NCBI GenBank assembly: GCA_965215755.1 | Contig: OZ244119.1 | Coordinates: 558,001 to 622,000, forward strand | DNA: 64,000 nt | Reading direction: 5' to 3' | From: Tectiglobus sp965215755 | GTDB lineage: Bacteria; Pseudomonadota; Alphaproteobacteria; Rhizobiales; Hyphomicrobiaceae | Shown: in pieces, positions 8,739 through 17,092 of the stretch | Layout: the number at the start of each line of letters is the position of its first letter | Numbering within the stretch: position 1 is the stretch's first letter | Program-made: the position numbers and the translations under genes | The notes under the pieces: model-generated | Database searches by the model: none | The model's input: only the letters and a program-made list of their open reading frames with translations | Told to the model about the DNA's origin: nothing

Positions 8739-9539
8739 ATGGATCGCGCTGAACTCATCGAGAAGGCCAACAAGCTGGCAGCCGAGCGCGTCACGCCTGA
8801 GATGGACCAGGACGAAAAAATGGACGTCCTGGAAATGGCGATGATGGAACTTCTCGATGTGCAAATCATGAAACCACCGATCGGGCGTGTCGGTACGTTT
8901 ACGTCGGGAGGCCCCACTCCGGCCAGCGGCCAATGGCTGATGCACTTCGATCCACGACTGCCTGAGATGCCGGACAAGCCGACTTTGATGGACTTCTTTC
9001 GTCACCGGTTGATGCTTGACAAGCGTGGCTCCAATCATCTGTTGCAAAGCGCCAAGCTTGCCAAAGACAATGGCGTTCCCGAGAAGATCGTTCTCGCGTG
9101 CCTGCTCCACGACTTCTCAACGGTCGGTTTCATCCGGACGGACCATGGCCACTGGGGTGCTCAAATCGTGGCGCCCTACGTCGACGAAGAAGTGGCGTGG
9201 GCGATCAAGCATCATCAGTCGCTGCGCTTTCTGCCGGCCCCGGAGCTTGGTTATGAGTATCCGAAGCTCTACACGATGGCGTTCGGCGAAAAGTACGAGC
9301 CGCCAGAGTACATCAAGGCCGAATGGGACTACTGCCGCAACCACAAATGGTACATGTCGGCCATGCAGGTTGTCCTCAATGACCTCTATGCCTTTGACCC
9401 CAGTGTGAAGGTTGAGCTGGAGGAGTTCGAAGACATCATTGGCCGCAATTTCAAGCAGCCGGATGACGGTCTCGGATTTGATGGCAGCCCGGTCGCCCAC
9501 ATGTGGCGGACGATGATCTGGCCGAATAATTTTCTTTAG
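8739..9539 (+). CDS. HD-domain protein, possibly an HD-oxygenase-like enzyme
   Basis: This 266-residue protein carries an HD-type metal site: His100 (NHLLQSA), His124-Asp125 (LLHDF), His136/His138 (DHGHWGA), His158/His159 (IKHHQSLRF) and a late Asp (LNDLYAFD). This spacing resembles the diiron HD-domain oxygenases PhnZ/TmpB and MIOX more than signalling phosphodiesterases. The first 75 residues have no match that I recognise. It has a good site (GACAGGGAGC) before its ATG and follows the sulfatase, so it probably acts on the same substrate. The oxygenase idea is inference; a plain phosphohydrolase is the alternative. Confidence 0.7.
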   Translation: MDRAELIEKANKLAAERVTPEMDQDEKMDVLEMAMMELLDVQIMKPPIGRVGTFTSGGPTPASGQWLMHFDPRLPEMPDKPTLMDFFRHRLMLDKRGSNHLLQSAKLAKDNGVPEKIVLACLLHDFSTVGFIRTDHGHWGAQIVAPYVDEEVAWAIKHHQSLRFLPAPELGYEYPKLYTMAFGEKYEPPEYIKAEWDYCRNHKWYMSAMQVVLNDLYAFDPSVKVELEEFEDIIGRNFKQPDDGLGFDGSPVAHMWRTMIWPNNFL

Positions 9540-9592
9540 GGCACTGCGCCCATCGTTTAGGCGGTTTTACCCACCGGACCATCAGAAAGCAG

Positions 9593-9618
9593 GGTGTGCT
9601 AGCGAAGCGTAGCGCACC
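9593..9618. repeat. Hairpin, REP-like
   Basis: GGTGTGCTA (9593-9601) pairs with TAGCGCACC (9610-9618), with one G-T pair and an eight-base loop. No T tract follows. Wording of this kind occurs in dispersed palindromic repeats of many proteobacteria; I see no second full copy in this window. Confidence 0.4.
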
Positions 9619-9737
9619 GTCGATACCATCGACGTATTCTGTGCTTGCAATGGTGCGGTACGCCGGGCTCTGAGAGCTCGGGCGAGTGGCATTCACAGTT
9701 GTGAAGCTTCTTTCATTTTGCTACGCTTGCTGATTAA

Positions 9738-9905
9738 TTGACCCGAATTTCTGGGGATGTTGTCGTCCTTCCAGAAGTCTCTGGCATGGACGCCTCCATG
9801 CTCCGCCCAAACCTGACCGGAATGCAGAGTGCAATGCAGCGCGCCAACCGCAACATCCGTTTCCTCGCAATCGGCCCCAAGGGCCGGGAAGTTAAGGTGA
9901 TGTGA
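9738..9905 (+). pseudogene. Remnant of a toxin C terminus before an immunity gene
   Basis: A short frame (TTG start, about 55 residues) ends in MQRANRNIRFLAIGPKGREV and stops with TGA overlapping the ATG of the Imm11-like gene (TGATG). Its position, composition and coupling suggest the tail of a polymorphic-toxin protein whose front part has been lost. There is no ribosome binding site or recognisable N-terminal domain. It may instead be a chance frame; the assignment rests mainly on the neighbour. Confidence 0.35.
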
Positions 9906-10516
9906 TGACTTGGTATGTTTACTACGGAACTGAATTCTATGGTGAGCCGGATCGGCGCCCAGACAGTCAGAATACGGCTTGGTATGACGATTGGGCAGTC
10001 GTCGGCCGCCTTCAGCCCAAAATCAAACCTGAATGGTACAAGGATTTCGCGTCCGTTGTTTTCGTGGACAGTAACGGGCAACGGCTGACCGATACGATTG
10101 GCATCGGTGGGACGTTTGTGTCGGAAAAGTTTCGATCAGCGGTCGAGAGTGTTGAACCGGGCGTCCATGACTTTCTACCGCTCGAACTCCGCTACGGCAG
10201 TCGGGAGACTTACGAAGTCCATCAATACTACTATTTTCACATTTGCCGATACCTGACGTCAATCGATGCCGAACACTCGAACATCGAGAGAAGCGAAACC
10301 AAGATTCCCGGAAGGGGAGCGATTCCACTCTTGGCGAAAAAGAGCGGGTTTCCCGTCATCGTCAATGAGGAAGCCGTGGCCGGCATCCACTTATGGGAAG
10401 AGTTTGGGCCGGTGCAGGCTGTTGGTGGCTTCTTCATTTCGGACGACCTGCACGACGCGTTTCTCGAATGCGAACTCGTCACGGACTTCAGGTTCGAAAA
10501 GCAGCTGACACGATAA
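9905..10516 (+). CDS. Imm11-like (DUF1629) immunity family protein
   Basis: A 203-residue soluble protein with the aromatic-rich start MTWYVYYG and a late segment GFPVIVNEEAVAGI with ISDDLHDAFLE. This layout (small N-terminal beta region, then a SD-L-A-F-like helix and a closing beta strand) fits the Imm11/DUF1629 immunity proteins of polymorphic toxin systems. The first codons overlap the stop of the upstream remnant, and GTG at 9902 is an alternative start. No intact toxin gene is adjacent, so this looks like an orphan immunity gene. The family call is by pattern only. Confidence 0.5.
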   Translation: MTWYVYYGTEFYGEPDRRPDSQNTAWYDDWAVVGRLQPKIKPEWYKDFASVVFVDSNGQRLTDTIGIGGTFVSEKFRSAVESVEPGVHDFLPLELRYGSRETYEVHQYYYFHICRYLTSIDAEHSNIERSETKIPGRGAIPLLAKKSGFPVIVNEEAVAGIHLWEEFGPVQAVGGFFISDDLHDAFLECELVTDFRFEKQLTR

Positions 10517-10568
10517 TCGCAGAGCGCCGATCACAATCAGCTTGCATCCTCTCCGGCAGCATAATAAA

Positions 10569-10593
10569 CAGTTAGCTTATTATATGCTAACTG
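10569..10593. repeat. Inverted repeat just before the small secreted protein gene
   Basis: CAGTTAGC (10569-10576) and GCTAACTG (10586-10593) form a perfect eight-base stem around the AT-only loop TTATTATAT. It ends 14 bases before the likely start codon, a position suited to an operator or to hiding the ribosome binding site. Confidence 0.5.
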
Positions 10594-10607
10594 ATGGAAT
10601 GCGCTTG

Positions 10608-10940
10608 ATGTCCAAGGCAATCGCTCAATCGTCCAAGCTCCTCTGCTTCTCATTGGTCTTTTTCGCCGGTACGGTTGCGATCAGCAGCCACTCTTACGCG
10701 ATGCGCAAGTGTACCTGGGGGGCTTATACCAATGGTGAGAGGTGTCTACATCCATCCGGCAAAGCGGTATGCGAGTTCAACGCGCTCGCGCCACAAAGCG
10801 ATCGAGCTGCACGGTGGAAATGCTGGGACAGGAAAGGCGCCCGCCTTTACCTCAAGAAAAATCCCAGGGACGGGAAGTATTATCTGACGTATGGCCGAGG
10901 CGGTCACCGCGCACGCCGACGGAGAGATCCAAATTTTTAG
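10608..10940 (+). CDS. Small secreted basic protein of unknown function
   Basis: From the ATG at 10608 this is 110 residues: a signal peptide (hydrophobic LLCFSLVFFAGTVAI, cleavage near HSYA|MRK) and a mature part of about 78 residues. The mature part has three cysteines (RKCTW, ERCLH, AVCEF and WKCWD around them) and a strongly basic tail ending HRARRRRDPNF. GGA lies nine bases before this start; ATG 10599 is the alternative. I do not recognise the family. The exported fold is likely stabilised by disulfides. Confidence 0.6.
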   Translation: MSKAIAQSSKLLCFSLVFFAGTVAISSHSYAMRKCTWGAYTNGERCLHPSGKAVCEFNALAPQSDRAARWKCWDRKGARLYLKKNPRDGKYYLTYGRGGHRARRRRDPNF

Positions 10941-10982
10941 GGTATGAACAAGTCAAGCACGGGCCGGGCATAGGGCTGAACC

Positions 10983-12599
10983 CTATGCCCTCCGATCTTC
11001 AAGGATCATGTCACTGGCTTTTTCACCAATCATAATCGCCGGCGCGTTGGTATTGCCTGAGACGATGGCAGGCATGATCGACGCATCGGCAATTCGCAAC
11101 CCTTTGAACCCATGAACCCTCAATCGCTCATCGACGACAGCGCGATCATCACGCCCCATCTTGCAGGTACTGGTCGGGTGATAGATTGTTTGTGAAATAT
11201 TTCGCGCGGCATCGAGCAGCTGTTCATCGGTTTCAGCAATATCGCCAGGCTTCTTCTCAGCAACGATGTACTTCGAAAGCGCGTTGGTCTTGGTCAGGCT
11301 GCGCGTGTATCGCATGGCAGCAACCGCCGTATCCTGGTCGAGTGGTGCCGACAGGTAGTTCGGGATAATTTTGGGATAAACGTGCGGGTCTGGCGATTTG
11401 ATCTCGATTGAGCCCGTGCTTTCCGGACGCAACTGGCAGACAGATGCCGTTATTCCAGAAAACCGATGCATCTCAATGCCAGGCTTGTCAGCACTTAGCG
11501 GTTGCAAATGATACTGAATATCGGGCCGTTCCAGTTCCGGTCGCGTCCGAGCAAACACACCTACCTGACTGGCCCCCATGGCCATTGGTCCCTTACGCCG
11601 AAACACGTAATTCATGCCAATCAAAGAACGGCGGGCCAAGTTATTGATTTCGTCATTCAGCGTTGGGACATTGACTTCGTAGATCATTCGGATCTGCAGA
11701 TGATCCTGCAGGTTTTGGCCGACACCTGACATCTCATGGCGCACATCAACGCCGGCATCCTTCAAGATCCTCCCTGGTCCGATGCCCGACGTCTGGAGGA
11801 TCTGCGGTGAGCCGATGGCACCGGCAGATAAGACAACCTCGCCCCCCGGTTTAAGATTGGCCGAGCGCGTCTCGCCCTTGGTGGAAAACCTCAGGCCTTC
11901 GACAATGCGCTCGTCTCCAGCTGCAAATGAGAGCTGCTCGACGTGGGCGTGCGTTACGACTTCGAGATTCTTACGGTTTGCCACCGGCCTGAGGAATGCA
12001 ACCGCCGAAGAGCATCTGCGGCCGTTTGCCGATGTCAGCTGGAAATAGCCAGCACCCTCCTGGATTTCGCCGTTGAAATCGTCTGAGCGCGGCACACCCA
12101 TTTCGACAGCCGCATCAATGAATGCGTCGCAAATGGTGCGCTCGGCGCGCATGTTCGAAACTGACAATCCACCGTCTTGCCCATGATGGTCGTCGCCTCC
12201 GCGCTCATTGTTTTCTGAACGCTTGAAGTACGGCAGGACGTCATCGTAAGACCAGCCGGTATTGCCGAGTTGGCGCCAGTAATCATAGTCCTGGCTTTGA
12301 CCTCGAATGTAGAGCAGCCCGTTGATTGAGCTTGACCCGCCAAGCGTCTTCCCGCGCGGCCACTCCAGTGATCGGCCATTCAGACCGGGGTCGGGCTCAG
12401 TCTCATAGCACCAGTCAGTCTCAGGATTATGAAGCGTCTTGAAGTAACCAACGGGAATATGAATCCAAGGATTGTCATCAGGGCCCCCTGCTTCAAGCAG
12501 CAAGACACGAATGTTCGGATCTGCAGACAGGCGATTGGCAAGCACGCAACCGGCCGAGCCAGCCCCCGCGATGATGTAGTCGTAGCTGTCTTTGCTCAT
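10983..12599 (-). CDS. GMC family FAD-dependent alcohol oxidoreductase
   Basis: A 538-residue flavoenzyme of the glucose-methanol-choline family. YIIAGAGSAGCVLANRLS is the FAD-binding Rossmann motif, WPRGKTLGGSSSINGLLYIRG is GMC signature 1, and GAIGSPQILQTSGIGP is signature 2. The C-terminal HPTSTCKMG carries the catalytic His and GNTNAPAIMIGEKASDMI ends the fold. It oxidises a primary alcohol, as choline or polyethylene-glycol dehydrogenases do; the exact substrate is not shown. Its start overlaps the tctA stop by four bases (ATGA), so it is the last gene of the ROK-tctB-tctA operon and probably acts on the imported compound. Confidence 0.92.
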   Translation of the reverse strand: MSKDSYDYIIAGAGSAGCVLANRLSADPNIRVLLLEAGGPDDNPWIHIPVGYFKTLHNPETDWCYETEPDPGLNGRSLEWPRGKTLGGSSSINGLLYIRGQSQDYDYWRQLGNTGWSYDDVLPYFKRSENNERGGDDHHGQDGGLSVSNMRAERTICDAFIDAAVEMGVPRSDDFNGEIQEGAGYFQLTSANGRRCSSAVAFLRPVANRKNLEVVTHAHVEQLSFAAGDERIVEGLRFSTKGETRSANLKPGGEVVLSAGAIGSPQILQTSGIGPGRILKDAGVDVRHEMSGVGQNLQDHLQIRMIYEVNVPTLNDEINNLARRSLIGMNYVFRRKGPMAMGASQVGVFARTRPELERPDIQYHLQPLSADKPGIEMHRFSGITASVCQLRPESTGSIEIKSPDPHVYPKIIPNYLSAPLDQDTAVAAMRYTRSLTKTNALSKYIVAEKKPGDIAETDEQLLDAARNISQTIYHPTSTCKMGRDDRAVVDERLRVHGFKGLRIADASIMPAIVSGNTNAPAIMIGEKASDMILEDRRA

Positions 12600-14092
12600 G
12601 TTGTTCCGTCACCCTGCAGTGCGGGTGATCCTTTGCGGCGTTGATACGTCAGGAAGACGATGGTCAATGCGGTCAGCCCCCAGAAAAAGATACAAATCCA
12701 ACTGCCAAAGAAGATCGACCAGTCGCCTTTCCCGAGCAAAAGCGACTGCCGGAAATTGTCTTCTAGCAGAGGGCCGAGAATAAAAGCTATGAGGAACGGC
12801 GCCGCGGGAATGCCAAGTCGCAGCATGCCAAAGCCGATCACGCCCATGACGAACATCACCAGGACATCGAAGATCGTGTTGTTGATGGCGTAAGCGCCGA
12901 ATACGCAGAGGATTAAGACGACGGGGAACAGGATACGCTGCGGAATGTCGGCAATTTTTGCGATCATCCGAATGGAGAGCTTGCCGACGATGAACAGGTA
13001 GAACGAACTCAACATGATCCCCATAAAGAGTGCGTAGATCAGCGTAATGTTCTCCTGGAACAACAGTGGCCCGGGCCTAAGGCCGTGGATCATAAAAGCC
13101 CCAAGTATGATGGCAGTTATGATGTCGCCTGGAACGCCGAGCGCCAATAGCGGGATCATGGTGGCGCCCGCCACGCCGTTATTTCCAGCCTCGGCCGCAG
13201 CAACGCCTTCAATTTCACCTTTGCCATAGTTGGCCGAGTTCTTCGAGGTCCTGCGCGCTTCACTGTAAGAGAGGAAGGCTGCCGGGGCCCCTCCAATGCC
13301 AGGGATCACACCCAGAATGACCCCGATAAATGACCCTCTGATGATTGTCTTGAAGGATGAGAGATACTCGCGAAACGTCGCGCCCTGCCCTGCCAATGCT
13401 GAGAGATTGCGGGCCGTCTCAGTCCGGGAATAATAGTTGAGGACTTCAGGCAGAGCGAACAATCCAATAAGAACCGGAATGAAATTCAGGCCGCTCATCA
13501 GGTTCACTTCGCCGAAGACAAAGCGGTTGGTTCCGTAGATCAAGTCCAGACCAACGATAGAAAGCAGCAATCCAAGACAGGCTGAGCCCAAGCCTTTCAG
13601 CAGCACATTGCCCGAGACACTGGCGATAATGGTCAGCGAGAAGACGATTAGCGTGAAGAACTCCGGTGAGCCAAAACTCAGCGCAAATTGGGCAAGGACA
13701 CCGGCAAAAAAGATCAGCGAGAGATTTGAAATAAAGTCCGCCGTACATGATGCGTAAAGCGCCATGTCCAAAGCACGGCGCGCCTCACCACGCTGCGCCA
13801 AGGGATAACCATCCAGGCCGGTGCATGATGCCGCCGGTGTTCCTGGAGCATTGATCAGGATGGCAGTGATTGAACCACCATACAAACCACCCTTGTAGAC
13901 ACCGAGCAGCAGCAGGATACCTGTCACAGGCTGCATCGTGAATGTGAATGGCAATGCTAACGCAACGCCCATCGGGGTTGTCATGCCGGGAATCGCACCA
14001 ATCACGGTTCCAATGAGAACGCCGACCAACAAAGCCAGTGCATTGTCCACCTGGGCAAAAAGCGCGAATGAATTAGCAAGGATGTCCCACAT
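12596..14092 (-). CDS. tctA: Tripartite tricarboxylate transporter permease, TctA
   Basis: The large 498-residue membrane subunit of a TctABC-type importer. Signatures include GTVIGAIPGMTTPMGVALALP, INAPGTPAASCTGLDGYPLA, the conserved VIPGIGGAPAAFLSYSEARR and VPGDIITAIILGAFMIHGL, with about 11-12 hydrophobic segments. It uses a sodium or proton gradient to take up organic acids delivered by the TctC binding protein. The start is five bases after tctB and its end overlaps the GMC gene. The ligand cannot be inferred from TctA. Confidence 0.95.
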   Translation of the reverse strand: MWDILANSFALFAQVDNALALLVGVLIGTVIGAIPGMTTPMGVALALPFTFTMQPVTGILLLLGVYKGGLYGGSITAILINAPGTPAASCTGLDGYPLAQRGEARRALDMALYASCTADFISNLSLIFFAGVLAQFALSFGSPEFFTLIVFSLTIIASVSGNVLLKGLGSACLGLLLSIVGLDLIYGTNRFVFGEVNLMSGLNFIPVLIGLFALPEVLNYYSRTETARNLSALAGQGATFREYLSSFKTIIRGSFIGVILGVIPGIGGAPAAFLSYSEARRTSKNSANYGKGEIEGVAAAEAGNNGVAGATMIPLLALGVPGDIITAIILGAFMIHGLRPGPLLFQENITLIYALFMGIMLSSFYLFIVGKLSIRMIAKIADIPQRILFPVVLILCVFGAYAINNTIFDVLVMFVMGVIGFGMLRLGIPAAPFLIAFILGPLLEDNFRQSLLLGKGDWSIFFGSWICIFFWGLTALTIVFLTYQRRKGSPALQGDGTT

Positions 14093-14097
14093 GTGAT

Positions 14098-14610
14098 TCA
14101 GATCCTAAGCAGCCATGGCTCAAGGATGCCCATCGGAATGGGGACGCTTGCCGCCTTCGTGAAAAACAAGTGCAGCGCCATTGGAACAATGAGTGCCACC
14201 GGTATGACAATGTGCGGCCGGTACTCCCCGGCCAGGACCATAAGTGCCACAAGCGCGATCGCCGTCGTCAAAACGAATCCCAGAGGTTCGAGCCCGAAAT
14301 AAAGGGCAAAGCAGATTGCGAGCGCGACGACCGGGCGGAAGGCCAGCCAAAATGATCCCTCTTGGCTAGATGCCGCGGGACTGTCGGTTTGGTCGTCCTT
14401 TGCCCTCTCGGTGATAATCGATGCGATTATGAGCGCAAGGCCGAGGACCACAATCGCGCCTGCTACGATATTCGGCCAATAGGAGGGTGACAGCGCCCGG
14501 TACTGAACTGATGGTGGCTGCTGAATGCCAAACGGAATGAGGACCGCCAGTGTCAGCACTCCAAACAAGAAGAATACGATGCCCGCAAGCACATCCTTGT
14601 TCGAGAACAT
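14098..14610 (-). CDS. tctB: Tripartite tricarboxylate transporter small membrane subunit, TctB
   Basis: A 170-residue protein with four hydrophobic segments, starting FSNKDVLAGIVFFLFGVLTL and containing ALSPSYWPNIVAGAIVVLGL, the TctB-type Y-P-N/R segment. ATG 14610 has AGGA about ten bases upstream and gives the family N terminus. The open frame can be extended to 14652 without family support. It stands directly before tctA, as in most TTT systems. Confidence 0.85.
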   Translation of the reverse strand: MFSNKDVLAGIVFFLFGVLTLAVLIPFGIQQPPSVQYRALSPSYWPNIVAGAIVVLGLALIIASIITERAKDDQTDSPAASSQEGSFWLAFRPVVALAICFALYFGLEPLGFVLTTAIALVALMVLAGEYRPHIVIPVALIVPMALHLFFTKAASVPIPMGILEPWLLRI

Positions 14611-14682
14611 TTCTACATTTCCTACCCGTTGTTGGCCCGTTACCGACGGCATTTCTCAGGTCAGCGGCCAGAGTTCTTAACG

Positions 14683-15843
14683 TTATGCAGTTTTGAAGCG
14701 ATCAATCTCCAAACGCTGATTGAAGATGTGATGCTCTAAGGCGAGGTGGATGGCTGACTGTCCGGTCGTGAATTGGCTGGTTCGGATCTCAATACCGCAA
14801 CCGCGCAATCGCGCTTTCACGCCATCGATGTACTGCGATTGTCGGATGACAAACCCAGCGAGGATCACGACCTGAGGCGAGAGTACAGGGGCCAGATGCG
14901 CGATTGCGCGACCGAGTGCTTCTCCGCTTTTGCGAAATGCTCGCTGCACAAGGCGCTCCTGAGACTGGGGCGACGCTTCTGAAAGATCTCTCAAGAGCAC
15001 ACCCGGATCGATGCCTTCTGCAACTGGATAGCCTGCCGCCTTCAACCGATCGAGAATGGCGAAACCCGACGCATCATCGTCCAGCGTTGCGCGCGGTCGT
15101 GACTTCAGCCGCCCTAGCACAAAAGCATCGTTGGCTGCGCCGCGCAGAAGACGTCCGTCCACCATAAATGCTGACCCGAGCCTGAGGCCGATATTGATCA
15201 GCAGAACATCCGTGAGATCCACCGCCTGACCGCGAAGCTGCTCGATTTGGAGCAGAGCCGCCGCACGGCCCTCTGAGACGAAAGGCAAACCGAGCAGCTC
15301 TTCAAATTGTTCAGCAACGCGTTGGCCATCCCAGTCCAATGGATCGGCGCCAATGATGCGGCCATCTTCTGGGTCAACACGGCCTGCAACAGATGCCGCG
15401 CCTCCGACAATCCGAGTTCGCCCGATGCCCGACCGTGTAAGCAATGCCTCAGCGCGACGTGCGAATTCCTTCAAGGCTTTGGATGGCTTATCTAATGAAA
15501 TATCCGAACAGTCCTGATGGGCGACAATCTCGCCATAGCCATTGGCAATGACGACCTCGCGCGCATTCAATGTCACGGCTATGCCAATGACAAAAGCACC
15601 GTCCTTCGAAATTCTCAGACAGACCTGACGACGACCAGCCTGCCCCTTGAGCGCAATCCTATCGCCCTCTTCTATCAGGCCGACATCGATCAACTCCTTT
15701 GTGATGCGCGAGACCGACGCATTCGTGAGGCCGATGGTATCTGCGATCTCCGTTCGCGAGACATCACCACGCTCACGGATTGCGCGCAGCACAGCGTCGC
15801 GATTGTAGCGTCGAAGGTCGGTTGTCGAGCCGGCAAGCTGCAA
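14683..15843 (-). CDS. ROK family transcriptional regulator
   Basis: A 386-residue repressor-type protein. Residues 10-65 form a winged helix-turn-helix (AVLRAIRERGDVSRTEIADTIGLTNASVSRITKELI); the rest is a ROK/sugar-kinase-like sensor with GAASVAGRVDPEDGRI and VLLINIGLRLGSAFMVDGRL. The canonical ROK zinc-binding C-x-C-x4-C cluster is not seen, which suggests a regulator without kinase activity. The start is TTG; the frame stays open upstream without a better codon. It is the first gene of the leftward tct operon and divergent from tctC, so it probably controls both in response to the imported compound. Confidence 0.85.
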   Translation of the reverse strand: MQLAGSTTDLRRYNRDAVLRAIRERGDVSRTEIADTIGLTNASVSRITKELIDVGLIEEGDRIALKGQAGRRQVCLRISKDGAFVIGIAVTLNAREVVIANGYGEIVAHQDCSDISLDKPSKALKEFARRAEALLTRSGIGRTRIVGGAASVAGRVDPEDGRIIGADPLDWDGQRVAEQFEELLGLPFVSEGRAAALLQIEQLRGQAVDLTDVLLINIGLRLGSAFMVDGRLLRGAANDAFVLGRLKSRPRATLDDDASGFAILDRLKAAGYPVAEGIDPGVLLRDLSEASPQSQERLVQRAFRKSGEALGRAIAHLAPVLSPQVVILAGFVIRQSQYIDGVKARLRGCGIEIRTSQFTTGQSAIHLALEHHIFNQRLEIDRFKTA

Positions 15844-15923
15844 GACGTTGGTTCCAGATACTCTAATGTCTATTTTGTACAGTCGGTAAATAATTATTGA
15901 AATGCATCGCCGGTTGAGTCAAG

Positions 15924-15937
15924 CTGACAATTGTCAG
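15924..15937. promoter_or_regulatory. Candidate ROK operator: 14-base perfect palindrome
   Basis: CTGACAATTGTCAG lies in the divergent region, 81 bases from the ROK start and 80 bases before the tctC ATG. It is a perfect palindrome and the only strong one in this gap, making it the best candidate site for the adjacent regulator. Confidence 0.5.
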
Positions 15938-16017
15938 TGACTGCAATGACAATAAAAGACAGCCCTCAATGCCATACCGAGGCAGGGGATCCCCAAATCC
16001 GGGAGGAGATTTTTGCA

Positions 16018-16992
16018 ATGAAACTCAGACAACTGCTAGCGGTTGGCATCAGCGCGGCCAGCGCGCTTGCCATTGCCGCACCAGCGCATGCCGCAGATTA
16101 TCCATCACGTCCGATCACCTTGGTGGCGCCGTATGGTCCGGGCGGCGCTTCAGACCTGCACGCGCGCGTCGTTGCCGGCACCGCGACCAAGTACTTACTG
16201 CAGGCCGTCCTCGCTGTGAATAAAACCGGGGCAGCCGGCGTTGTCGGCTCGAACTTCGTCGTCCGCTCGAAAAAGGATGGCTACACTCTGCTGTCAGCCC
16301 GCGTCGGTAGCCAGGCTGGCGTGCCGGCGTTTAACCCGAGCATTCCCTATAAGTGGGACGATTTCACATTTCTCGGACTGACGGAACGCAATCCATTTGT
16401 ACTTGTCGTTAACGGCAAGTCGGACATCAAAACGTTCAAAGACTTCGCTGAAGCTGTGAAGTCCGGAAAGATCAGCAAGTACTCGTCAGCCGGCATCGGC
16501 ACCTTGTTGCATCTTGCGACTCTGGTGATGGCTGATGACATGGGTATCGACCCGAACAAGCTTACTCACATCCCTTACAAGGGCGGCGGGAAGGCGAGAG
16601 CCGCAGTCGTCGGTGGCCAAGTTGATTGGTCCTGGCAGAACCTGTCTGCAACCATTGGCGCTATTCGCGCGGGACAGGCAAGGGCGGTCGCAGTCACAAC
16701 CCAGAAGCGCTTTGCTGCAATCCCTGATGTCCCAACTGTAGGCGAGCTAGGCCACCCCAACATGGAAACGATCATTGGTTGGAGCGGCATATTCGGCCCT
16801 CCAGGCCTGCCAAAACCGGTTGTTGACAAGTGGGTCAGCGTGCTTGCCAGTCTTAAGGACGACAAGGCTTTCAACAAGCTGATCAAGAACCTTGGATCAA
16901 TTCCTGACGTGCGCAGCCCGGAAGAGACCAAGGCATTCGTCAAGAATCAGTATGACACGTTCAAGAAAGTGGTCTCCAAGATTAAGAAGTGA
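16018..16992 (+). CDS. tctC: TctC-type periplasmic solute-binding protein
   Basis: The extracytoplasmic receptor of the TTT transporter, 324 residues from the ATG at 16018, which has a strong GGGAGGAG site. A signal peptide ends at AHA|AD near residue 26. The mature protein shows the Bug/TctC pattern YPSRPITLVAPYGPGGASDLHAR, HIPYKGGGKARAAVVGGQVD and the closing VPTVGELGHPNMETIIGWSGIFGPPGLP. The binding-pocket Asp typical of Bug proteins is in GGASDLHARV. Divergence from ROK-tctBA and the shared regulatory gap tie it to that transporter. Confidence 0.94.
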   Translation: MKLRQLLAVGISAASALAIAAPAHAADYPSRPITLVAPYGPGGASDLHARVVAGTATKYLLQAVLAVNKTGAAGVVGSNFVVRSKKDGYTLLSARVGSQAGVPAFNPSIPYKWDDFTFLGLTERNPFVLVVNGKSDIKTFKDFAEAVKSGKISKYSSAGIGTLLHLATLVMADDMGIDPNKLTHIPYKGGGKARAAVVGGQVDWSWQNLSATIGAIRAGQARAVAVTTQKRFAAIPDVPTVGELGHPNMETIIGWSGIFGPPGLPKPVVDKWVSVLASLKDDKAFNKLIKNLGSIPDVRSPEETKAFVKNQYDTFKKVVSKIKK

Positions 16993-17012
16993 CCGCCTAC
17001 GAAGTGTAATTG

Positions 17013-17036
17013 CGGGCGGGCAGAAATGTCCGCCCG
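17013..17036 (+). terminator. Hairpin between tctC and the second sulfatase
   Basis: CGGGCGG (17013-17019) pairs with CCGCCCG (17030-17036), starting about 20 bases after the tctC stop. Only a broken T run follows, so it may be a weak terminator or an attenuating or stabilising 3' hairpin. Confidence 0.5.
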
Positions 17037-17092
17037 TACTGCATTGTTAGATCGTTGCTGTTTCAAATCAAAATCCTGGCCAGGGGCACAAC

